A stretch of DNA of 64,000 nucleotides from Pyrenophora tritici-repentis (Eukaryota > Ascomycota > Dothideomycetes > Pleosporales > Pleosporaceae), in NCBI RefSeq assembly GCF_003171515.1, contig NC_089391.1, positions 744,001-808,000 of the forward strand. Direction: 5' to 3'. Below the pieces are notes generated by a model. It did not search any database, was not told the origin of the DNA, and saw only the letters and a list, made by a program, of their open reading frames with translations. Shown one piece after another: positions 29,959 to 39,256 of the stretch. Positions within the stretch are counted from its first letter, which is position 1. Each line of letters starts with the position of its first letter. The position numbers and the translations under genes were made by a program.

Positions 29959-31732
29959 TCACTCGTCATAGAAGGAGTTCGTTACCTTCACGAAGGTCTC
30001 GAACTCTTGTGGCTGGTCTATTAATTGCGCGAGGTACGCTAGGCCTTCCTGTCTTGTGCGAGGGGGCACGATGGGGCGTAGAGGCCACTTCTTGAAGTGT
30101 GTTGTGGCTCTCTTGCAGAACACTAGGTGTTCTGGCGTCTTGGGCCTGCCGCATAGGCATTTCGAGGTATCCTCGTGGTTGAATTTTCGGTGGTACCATT
30201 CAAAGTCGCCATGCGTTGAGCGTATCATAAGGACTTTCGCGAGTATCCTTCGGGGTAGCCATAGCGCTGCGGGCGTGCGCCTAGTATCGTATGGCAGCTG
30301 CCATTGCGTGTACCATGCTGATAGCCTACTGCTCTTATCCTTCCATCAAGTATCCCTTGTATGTTCGAGGAGGCGGCGGCCTACTGTTCGTATACCGGAT
30401 CTTGTGGGGGAGGCGGCCATGCCGTATGGCTGGTGCGGGTCTTTGGCCTCGTTGTCAGCCAGCTGGTCGGCGAGCTCGTTTCCAACAATCTTCATGTGTC
30501 CCGGCGCCCACCGCGTTTTCACGTTGTAGGCCTCCATAGCTCCATGGATTTGGAGGAACGCCCATTGGGAGGAGGTAGGGGCGGTTCCGCGTATGCCCCA
30601 TATTACCGAAGTGCTGTCTATGCAAAGTACGATCTCCCTCTGGCTAGGCAGTGAGAGTTGTAGTGCGTGTTTGAGTCCTCTGCACGCGCCTATAGCCTCC
30701 GCATCGAAGACGTGGCTAAGGGCATTTAGTGAGCCTTGTCCAGTCGCCACGGCGGCCTGGCCCTGGTATATAGCGTACCCGTAAGTGACCACCCTTGTAC
30801 CGTTGATTTGTTGTTCAGACCCGTCTGAGAAGACAGTGATTGTCTCTTGTCCAAGAGACTCCCACCAGATGGTGAAATTCTGGGCAGCAATGTCCTTTCC
30901 TTGCCCTTGCGTTGGATCCTGCCTCGACCCGTCTGAAAAGTGAGGGCTGGCTAGGACGTTTCGGGGTGTGGCGGGTAGCAGTTGTGCTACGCGCTGAACC
31001 TTCGATCTTGGTATCCGTCGGTTGCCCGCTGCGCGTCCTCGTATGACTAGTGGCAGTGTAGTTCTATTAGTAAGTGGGTGCTTGTCGTCTATTGTGCGTA
31101 GGTGAACTGCAAAGCGGAGCTTGGCCTCCTCTAGCGCCACCTGTGCCGACGGCATCGCAGCTTCTCTTAGCAGTACTGCGTTTGGTGTTGTCCTCCACGC
31201 AGGGAGGATTGCCTTCGTGGCTGCTATTAGTGCCTGATCTATCGTGGTTAGGTGCCAGCCTACCCTAGTGCTGACCGTGGGTTTACGGGAAACCCTTGCA
31301 ATTCGTGGGTTCTTCGTCCTGCCCTAGTACCATGTTTCGGCTCCGTATAGTAGTATGGGCAGGATACATGTTATGGCTGCCTTGCGTAGCGATCCTGCTG
31401 GAGGGCCGTGGGCTGTGTTGGCGAGGCTCCGGAGATGGTTCGCTACTTTCCTAGCTTGCGCCGCCCTTTCTGCGACGTGCTTCTTGAAAGTTAGTCCCCT
31501 ATCAAACCACACCCCAAGCCAGCGCAGCGCTGTCTGGCTTCCCCCCTGCGCAGGGGCTATAGGGTGAATTGTTTGATCTTCCAATTGGATTGGCGGCGCA
31601 TGTAGTCCTTTCTGGCGCGTGAGGTGGATCAGCTCCCATTTCTCTGGTGCAAACGTGATCTTGTTCGCAGCTCCCCATTCATTGATAGATTTGAGGTCCT
31701 CTGCTAGCAGTGCGACGTTCTCGTCTAAAGAG
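29959..31732 (-). pseudogene. LINE-B ORF2 fragment: RT end, RNase H, zinc knuckle
   Basis: One minus-strand frame starts at the truncation point (SLDENVALLAEDLKSINEWG). It continues through the post-RT region (RWLGVWFDRGLTFKKHV), RNase H (TVFSDGSEQ, DAEAIGACRGL, CIDSTSVIWG) and the C-terminal CLCGRPKTPEHLVFC. Two in-frame stops break it: TAG at about 31324, where LINE-A has Glu, and TGA at 30346. Otherwise the frame is open for about 590 codons. The reverse transcriptase catalytic motifs lie beyond the truncation, so the copy cannot move. Confidence 0.85.
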
Positions 31733-31923
31733 TCTGTCTATCGTGTGTCCGCGCTTGTGGCCCTCTTGAGGGGCGCACTGACCCTCTCTACGCTGATTGG
31801 TTGCTGCCAACGTCGAGTAACCCTGCTATCTGACACAACCATACATAGAATGGCTTAGCCAAAGTCCTACATAGCCACTGACCGATAAAGGACTCTAATG
31901 GAAATATAATAATAATAATAATA

Positions 31924-33715
31924 ACGTCATCGATCATCGAACCGCCCACATCATCGAACCGCCCACTTCTGCCAAGCCCGACCTTCAACCCACCACCACC
32001 TACTATGCCTCCACCAATTGATCTTGAATTTTTCTCTCGTGATGATAGAATCACCCTTGCTATTAAAGCTTTAAAATGCGACGCGTCATTAAGCCAGCGG
32101 CACGTTGCTGCACTCTATGGGGTGCCGCGAAGCACCCTTAAGGATCGCGTCAAAGGAATTGCTTCACGACGCGATATCCAACCCAACCGATCAAACCTGA
32201 CTAAGGCTGAAGAGGAGACTCTTGTCAAGCGTATAAGGGATCTTCCCTGCTGGCTGCCCGGGGTGAGGGTCAGGTTGGTGTTTGCTGGGTCTACCGCCTT
32301 GTCAAGCGCCAGCCAGATATCAAGACTCAGTTATCACGACCTCGGGACTATAAACGGATCCTGTGCAGCGATCCAGCTATTATTGAGCCCTGGTTTAGGC
32401 TAGTAGCCAACATGAAAGCCAAGTATGGTATCCTAGACGAAGATACCTACAACTTCGACGAGACTGGCTTCCAGATAGGCCTTGGTGGGTCTGTCAAAGT
32501 AGTAACGGCGTCTCAACAACGTCTTAAACCTATCAGCCGGCAGGCTGGTGACAAGGAATGGATAACCTTAATTGCGGCAATCAACGCCATGGGTTGGCTG
32601 ATTCCACCGTTCTTCATCTTCAGAGCAAAGAACCACCAACAGGCCTGGTATCATGGCAACCCCAAGGACTGGAGGGTAGCTGTTTCAGACAAAGGATGGA
32701 CCAACAACGAGATTGGAGTAGCCTGGCTAAGGCACTTTATTGACCACACCACCGCGCGTACAGTGGGCGGGTACCGGCTGCTCATTATTGATGGCCATGA
32801 GAGCCACCAATCAGTCCTGTTTCAGGATATCTGCAAGGAGAACAACATCATCACTCTCTGTATGCCACCTCATACCTCCCATATCCTTCAGCCGCTTGAC
32901 GTTGGGTGTTTTGGGCCCTTGAAGCGTGCGTACAAGAAGGAAGTAGGAGCCTTGGCAAACTGCGACGTCAACCATATCGACAAAAAGGCATTCCTAGCAG
33001 CCTTTTTAGCAGTATACAAGGGTGTTTTCTCGTCTAATAACATCAGATCTGGATTCCGTGCAACTGGCTTAGTTCCTATCAACTCAGAGGTGGTGATATC
33101 ACGACTTGAAATCAAGCCTCGTACGCCATCACCACCCTTACCAACCACCACCTGGCAACCCAGAACACCAAGCAACGCCTTTGAGATAGATGCTCACTCA
33201 ACCCTTATCTCTAATCGGATTAGGCAGCACCATAGCTCATCACCAGCTTCGATTATTGAGATGGTGCAGCAGTTTAACAAAGGTGCCAAGATGATGGTGC
33301 ATTCTTACGCTCTTATGGCTGATGAGATGGGTCGACTCCGAGCTGCCAACGCTGCAGCCACAGAACGAAAACAGCGTAAAAAGCGCCGGATTAAGAAAGG
33401 TGGGACCCTATCACAGGCAGAGGCAGAGGATTTAATTGCCCAAATAGATGTAGTAGAGGCGGCAGCACAGGAAACACGTGAGATGAGGCGTGAGGCAGGT
33501 GCAACGCAATCGCGGATTTATAGCTGCAAACAGTGTGGACAGCTGGGGCATAATAGGCGGACCTGTAAGAAAGATGCAACTGAATTAGGCGATTAATTCT
33601 ATCTACTTATTACCTGATTTGGATATGTGGTTGTGGAGATACTCTGGTTTGAAGGGTGGGTAGGTGCACAAGGTGGGCGGTTTGATGATGTGGGCGGTTC
33701 GATGATCGATGACGT
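31924..33715 (+). mobile_element. pogo/Fot1 element with 43-bp inverted repeats
   Basis: A 1792-bp element bounded by inverted repeats 31924-31966 and 33673-33715, which match at 42 of 43 positions and start ACGTCATCGATCATCG. Each repeat holds the word ATCATCGAACCGCCCAC twice. It sits in a TAA-repeat tract with the TA duplication typical of Tc1-mariner elements (31922-31923 and 33716-33717). Confidence 0.93.
32005..33596 (+). pseudogene. pogo transposase with an internal deletion
   Basis: The frame starts at ATG 32005 with a psq-type helix-turn-helix (LSQRHVAALYGVPRSTLKDR). It runs to about residue 85 and then shifts frame near 32250-32265. There about 25-30 codons of the CENP-B-type HTH seem to be missing. 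The correct frame resumes upstream of ATG 32412 (GQVGVCWVYRLVKRQPD). The DDE core is intact: YNFDETGFQ, LLIIDGHESH and HILQPLDVGCFGPLK. A C-terminal zinc knuckle CKQCGQLGHNRRTC follows, and the stop is at 33596. The 394 residues from ATG 32412 hold the whole catalytic core but not the DNA-binding domain, so this copy probably cannot transpose itself. Confidence 0.85.
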
Positions 33716-33742
33716 TAATAATAATAATAATAATAATAATAA
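33716..33742. repeat. TAA microsatellite, probable LINE tail
   Basis: About nine TAA units, continuous with the run at 31905-31923 on the other side of the pogo insertion. I-type LINEs often end in TAA repeats, hence the assignment. Confidence 0.7.
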
Positions 33743-34130
33743 TGTTGGTAGGCCTTGTACGATCGTACGGGTGAATAACAACAACGAGGTTCTTCTGATG
33801 ACTGGTGTTGGTTGCTCTTAGTTTCGAACCACCGTACGTACGTGGCGAGCACGTGACTACGTGCGTGGCCCGTGCCGTGGGGTGGGATTCAGTTCGTACG
33901 CGAGCTGCAGCCCACCTCCTCTAATCAATCATAACCATCTACTTCAACTCGTTGCAACGACCGTTACTTGATTCAACCTCACCTTTGCCGTATCAACAAC
34001 TGATATTAGTATTCGTATTTTCTACGAACATAGCTACTACGAAGGTACACCTAAGCTCTGCGCAAGGTGGGCCGAAGTCGGGCCGAAGTGTCAAGCAGCC
34101 GACGCCTCTACCGATACTCACGATCCGACA
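33743..34130 (+). repeat. Solo LTR, family TGTTGG..CCGACA, long copy C
   Basis: 388 bp with the same ends as copies A and B but about 200 bp more in the middle. That middle includes TTCAACTCGTTGCAACGA, also found at 58898-58960. No 5-bp duplication flanks it: its left side is the TAA tract and its right side GACTG. One side may have been replaced by the neighbouring LINE. Confidence 0.75.
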
Positions 34131-34965
34131 GACTGCTGGGAAAACATTTCACCAGAGACACTCATAAGGAGCCGGGAATGCGCAAGCCAATTTCCAATCT
34201 AGACTAGGTAACTCTCGTATATGTTTCCAGCGCTTAAAGCTGGCAAAAGCAGAACAGTCGCATTTGTGCTACAACTTCTATTAAGTTAGTCTTTAGTCAA
34301 GAAAACAAAGACGTTGAGTGCATGGATGGGGAGTACGAAGTGACAGTCTGATCAGCCGGACACAACACAAACAAGTCGCGTTTATGTATTGCTAAGCAAA
34401 GTGAGGTCTGCGGTGCTTGCGAACAGAAAATCTGCCTCTAAATAGGTGCACATTGACATTTCCCGATGGCCCATGAGAAACACAAATTTGCAATCTTCGG
34501 CACGCTAAGCCAATCGTCAGGTAACTTTCTATTATTATGAAGTGCTCTTTTGCTATTGATATGAGTATACTGATTTTTTGGTACAACCCTCCGCATGTCA
34601 TGTCGCTGCTGGACAGCGCGATCGTAAAACGCAAGCATCACCCATTCGATGCTAAGGCACCGGGTGACGTAATTTATGATTGATGATGCTATTGGCCATG
34701 GCACATCTAGTCGCCGGCCCCACATACATGTTTGGGGCATCGTGTGACTATGCAGGGGACGGAAGTCAGACACGAGCGCTAGCAAAGCTCACACCACAGC
34801 ACGACAAGGGTACGACGTGTGCCGACAGGATCGGCCAGCTACGTACGATTGTGCACGGCACGGATGTCAGACACGGATGCGCGGCTTAGGATTGGCTAGC
34901 GACGCGCTATGACCAAGAGGCGCGGGGTTTGAGCAATCCTGAAGTGCACTATCCCAGTCAACGCG
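34131..34965. other. No supported gene
   Basis: Open frames on both strands are short and lack domains. Nothing recognisable. Confidence 0.4.
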
Positions 34966-35463
34966 ATGCCGCAACTACCAGATCAGCCGTCATCAGAAGA
35001 GGCCCGTGAAGCAGCAGGACTTACCAAGCTGCAATGGGATAATTTTCTCGTACGGCAGTCCTCTGGCTCCCTACCCTAGTTAGTGCCTAACTGCGTACAG
35101 CTTCTGACAAGAGAATATGTAAAAAAGCTTCGAAAACACGAACCGAACTTGACATGGAGAGGCATCAGCAATGATAAAAGAAGCCAAATCTTCCAAGATA
35201 TCAACACGGAGCTTCAGAGACAAAAGCTCCCCACAATCGACAAGGATGAGGTGCTCGCGTTGCGCATGAGCCAAGCGTTATCCAAACTCAGGACTGAGGG
35301 CATGCGCATCCATTCGCCTCCTTGCATAACAGGCACTGACGATGTCTCAGATAAGAAAAAGGCTCAAGTTACGGCAAATATTACGCCGTACAGCGTTGAT
35401 ACGACGTCTACAGCGAATCAGCCACCCAGAAAACTACCTTACGACCCTACCCGACACACTTAG
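34966..35463 (+). CDS. Small uncharacterised protein, two exons, 148 aa
   Basis: Exon 1 is 34966-35049 (ATG to DNFL) and exon 2 is 35101-35463. The 51-bp intron starts GTACGG, has a CTAAC branch 10 bases before the end, and finishes GTACAG. It removes an in-frame TAG, which supports splicing. The protein is charged and helical (LTREYVKKLRKHEPNLTWRG, LRMSQALSKLRTEG) with no membrane segment. I recognise no domain. It may be a small nucleic-acid-binding or gag-like protein, but nothing in the sequence proves this. The decayed pogo fragment starts right after it. Confidence 0.55.
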
Positions 35464-35489
35464 TAAGACAAGCTGGATGCACAGCAAAC

Positions 35490-36976
35490 AGAATCATTTG
35501 CCTCTGGTTGTGTGTCTTTATGCATTTCTCAGCTGTCGTACTCACTGCAGCTACTAGATGTTAGCTATTTTGCACCTTTAAAGAAGGTGCATAGGAGCCA
35601 AGCCGAGGCCCCGTTCTTTCAAGCGGAGGGAACCTGGTTTTTCGAAAGCAATAAAATCGTTATGCTTCTTAACATGTGCTGCTATATATGCTCTACGTGC
35701 TCCCTTGTCCTCCTACGCCGCTACACTATTTTGAACAGTCTCTGGACTATCTCTAGATATAGTCTCCTGGGACCCTTGCTACTTCTTTTGCTTTGAAGAT
35801 TTTTAGCTAGTAATAGCTTGCGTTCTTTAGTGAACAATCTATTCAGTGGGTCTTTGGGTTCTGTTTCAGATCAGCTTTGTCCTAGAGAATGCCCAAAGGC
35901 TTTCATCAGACTATCGATTAACTACGGACTCAGTAATCAGCCCAATAACATGATGTTTTACTTGATCGCTGACCAATTTCAGTATATCTTCGAAGATCCT
36001 TCCGGAACCTCTGATTTCCTTCCCTAACATTGTGAAGCGGATGATCTGTCTTCCCTTCTCTATCGGAATTGTCGCGATTCCATAGAAGTTGACGTTTAGG
36101 AAGCCGTCTATGACTGTGAGTTATGACTTATGGAGAGCAGACAAGTGGTATATTAAATAGTTGCTTGCATCTGCCTGCACAATTTAATGTTTCTAGAGTT
36201 CCATGGTAGAGAAAATGGCAGCCTGCATTACTAGCTGTTTTATAATCAAAGTACTCCTCAGCATATTTACGTCAATGAAAAAAATGATAGCCTGTATGCC
36301 TAATCGTAAGACCGGTTCGGGCCGTGATAGAAGCAGTAGTGGTAGTGCCAAGCCGAGAAGCTAACGTTCAACCAGATCAGCTCTGTTGTCAAGATGGAGT
36401 TTCTGGCATGCTTCAAAGTTAGTTTTGACACTGCCATTTTACAAAGAGCAGTAATTGAAGATGGTTCTGAGGCGTTGCATAGGACGTATTTGACCCGGAA
36501 GCTGTAATATTGATCGTTAACCTGCGACTACAGCTCCACCATTATTTACTGTCGAGGACGGTCTCCAGTAGTCTCAGACGTCAAGCAATACCCTAAATTT
36601 CGAGTCGCAATCGAAGCTGATTCGAGAACGGTTGCAGAAATATATAGATAGTTCGCCAGTTTCAATGGTAGATGCACTTGAAAATTTCACTAAAAGCGCG
36701 AAGATAATGGCACATCAGAGGGTGTTCATACATGACCAAGTCGCTAAGCTACAAGCAACGAACAAAGCCGCAATGCGATGTAAATTGTATAAAGCAAAGC
36801 AATTGCAGAGGGAGGGTACCTCTACACTCACGAAGGGAGCTCGCGTAACGACTCTGGAAGACTTTAGCCTGCACGGTGATGGGAAGAAGGCAAAAAAAGG
36901 GCCCGGGTTGGGGTGGATGAACCCTCACAAAGACGCTATGGAAGCTGTGGTGAGAGAGAGTGAAGTTGGGAGATAG
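35490..36976 (+). pseudogene. Decayed pogo transposase fragments
   Basis: Near 35540-35610 the plus strand encodes SLQLLDVSYFAPLKK, matching the third catalytic block of pogo transposases (LQPLDVGCFGPLK). From 36632 a frame encodes SSPVSMVDALENFTKSAKIMAHQ and VAKLQATNKAAMRCK, matching the C-terminal region of the copy at 32005-33596. The 1 kb between them carries no transposase sequence that I can read and may be a further insertion. Confidence 0.7.
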
Positions 36977-38876
36977 GATTGGGAGCGATCCAAGTATTCA
37001 GAGTGTTTGAGGGGTGCGAGGACGAGCTAAGAGTGGCACTTGCTGAGACAAGATTCAAGTGGGGGATCTCCGAACCACTAGAATTAAGGCCGAGCGTCGA
37101 TACGTCTAGCACCTTGGGAGAACTTGGACTGAAGCAGGGAAGATATTGAGACTGTCCGCCGCTAAGATTCGATATGAGAGTGAGGAAGCATGAGACGTAA
37201 TCGCGGGAACCCAAGGTGAATGCATCAGGCGAGAAGTTTGTCCAAGCGAAGGCGTCAATTAGACAACATGCAACGTCAAACAACTTCTCGATCTGCAAGC
37301 ACTATTAGCAGATGTTTGGCGCGACAATTATGGTAAAACGCTGCATGGGTGGGAGGTGCAAGGGTTGAGGAGGGGAGCTAGGCTAGTGGGACCCTAGTGA
37401 GGTCGAAATATAACAGGGTTTATTGCATCGAAAGATGAAGGGGCTCCATACGGGAGGTTCTGGCGATGAGAGAAGTGGAAGAAAATAAAAAAAGAATCAT
37501 GTACTCACCAAGCCGACTCCATGTACTTGCATGACTTGTTTGGGAAATTGTTGTAAGGTAGTGAGTAGCTCTCGTGATATGTCGATTGGGCATATATATG
37601 TAAGCGAAGGGTCCTTATTGACCTCGTTGACAAGACCTTGATTGACGCCCAACTCCCATATCGATAACATTAGCCACTGTTGAGTTGTGCGAATTTGGAC
37701 CTCCTGGGCTTCGGTGCACTCCAAATCGGCTGGAACAGCTTCTGAGAGCCGTGTTTGAACCTGCAAAATCCATGCAGTGCTTTCATTTGTTTCGTGCACT
37801 CCCTTGGAAAGCTTAATACAACCGTCGTCAATTATCTTGAACATGTTGATTATGAGCTCGAGGTAAATGGTAATGAGTTGATCCGAGGGTACTTCGTCTA
37901 GAGATGTGAGGTGCATAAGTGGATGCAGGGTAATGGAGCGTCGTGTGTGCAGAGCGCAAGTTCTAGCAGGTGTTAGTAAAAAGAAGTGCCTTGGCGCATT
38001 TCTGCAAAGTTTAGTGGAAATTGCTAAAACACACCTTTCGGCTATGGAGAGTAGCCAGTATAGGGCTCGTTTTGGTGATTCATCCAGGAGGTCGTATTTG
38101 TACGTCTCCTCGTCGTGCATGCCTAGCAATTGTGCTTGTGTGGTAGCTTCGCGAAGATAGGTCAGTGCCGTGTTCTTAAGCGCCAGTCCCAAGTAGCAGC
38201 CGTAATAAAATACGAGGTCAGGACACTTATGTGTGTAAGCTTCTCGCGGTAATCGTAGCCTTGTCGTACGCGAACGGATTCCTCGAGCAAAACATGGCCG
38301 ATGCCCACATTGAACATGCGAGTTATTTCCTGGCGGGGGAGCACATTTGCGTGGGGTTTGTGGTTGGCCTGGATAATGACGTAGGCACAGAGAGCGACAA
38401 TCATACAGTATGCCTCGGTAGAGCGATCCATGCCATCAACGGCTTCCTGAGCTTTTTGATGCTGCAAGACGGGCTCTGTTGGGTAGAAATTGTTGAAGAA
38501 ATACTCGATACAGCTCTCGACTAGGGCGGGAGGCAGGAGGCCCTGAGTGCGAGCAAAGGTCGAGGGCAGGGAGAGTCCGTCGCATCTAAGGTCGGTAGGG
38601 AAACCGGCGGCTAGCTGGGTGTTGCGTTGTGTTTTGTGAAGTTTAGACAGGACTTTGGCACGGCTGCCCTTGGGGCCCTTCTTCTGGGGGATGGCATCGT
38701 ATGTGCATTCAAGGCGGGCTGAGACGCAGTTCTTGCAGGACGCAGTGCCTTTTCTGATACACTTTACTTTTCTATTGCGACAACTGTAAGACTAGGTGTG
38801 AGTAGTGATGTCTCGACATGCGCGAGGGGACTAAAGATACGTATTAATCGCAAGCCCTCGTAGCCTGAGGAGCCAT
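36936..38876 (-). pseudogene. Zn2Cys6 transcription factor, damaged
   Basis: The minus-strand gene starts at ATG 38876 (MAPQATRACD, first Cys of the cluster). After a 61-bp intron (38844-38784) the cluster continues CRNRKVKC..CKNCVSARLEC, followed by a basic linker KKGPKGSRAKVLSKL. The fungal middle homology region follows (EYFFNNFYPTEPVL, YLREATTQAQLLGMHDEETYK). An intron at 37508-37293 (GTGAGT..TTGCAG) leads to IEKLFDVACCLIDAFAW and SRDYVSCFLTLISNLSGG. Two defects are visible. The first intron starts ATACGT where GTACGT would be expected. A one-base loss near 38205 splits the frame (TSYFI, then YLGLALKNTALTYLRE). The last codons overlap pogo debris. Its relatives activate metabolic or secondary-metabolite genes; the target here is unknown. 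It is probably a recent pseudogene. Confidence 0.8.
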
Positions 38877-39156
38877 AGAAAGAGCTAGCTAGCGTAAGAC
38901 GTTTTATTGTCTACTCAATGGGAGACGTAGTCGTCGAGCCGATCTGGTAGTTCTTATCAGTACAACTAACAGGCTTTGTCTGTATTCTAGGAGAGATCCT
39001 CGAAAGTTCTTTATATCATCATACCCAAATGATCGCCGATTCCAACGAAGTAAGCTTGGGCAATTAGAAAGCCTAAGCGCCCAAAGACCATCATAAAGCT
39101 ACCCAAGATGAGCCTAGTCAATTGTGATCCTAATAAACCATAACCACCCTGCCTAC

Positions 39157-39256
39157 GCGAACAGCCCGGTGGGCCGAGAACAGCCAATAATAGTGCAAGG
39201 ATAGCAAATATCCCGACCTTACGCAGTGGCTGTTCTCGGCCCACCGGATGGTTCGC
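39157..39256. repeat. Inverted repeat, 30-bp arms
   Basis: Arms 39157-39186 (GCGAACAGCCCGGTGGGCCG..) and 39227-39256 are near-perfect inverted copies separated by 40 bases. The core GGGCCGAGAACAGCCA pairs perfectly. It could be a small foldback element. There is no coding context. Confidence 0.75.

Larger units (their letters stand above)
26382..31732 (-). mobile_element. LINE-B, 5'-truncated, interrupted by a hAT
   Basis: A 14-bp target duplication, TCTGTCTATCGTGT, flanks it at 26368-26381 and 31733-31746. The minus-strand 3' end carries a tail of ATCAAC-type repeats (26382-26404). Without the hAT (26451-29591 plus one duplicate) it is about 2.2 kb. It keeps the end of the reverse transcriptase, RNase H and the C-terminal knuckle. 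It resembles LINE-A at 60547-64000 over the shared part. Confidence 0.85.
25860..33742 (+). mobile_element. LINE-D remnant holding three later insertions
   Basis: The plus-strand remnant consists of a coding end (25860-26138), 3' untranslated sequence (26139-26381), its continuation after LINE-B (31747-31904), and a TAA-repeat tail (31905-31923 and 33716-33742). LINE-B (with a hAT inside it) and a pogo element interrupt it. The join across LINE-B is well supported by the 14-bp target duplication. Assigning the TAA tail to the same LINE is inference. The 5' end is truncated near 25860. Confidence 0.55.

Noticed and set aside
34392..34889. Several 70-115 codon frames on both strands
   Set aside because: Mutually overlapping, with no motif and no splice signals.
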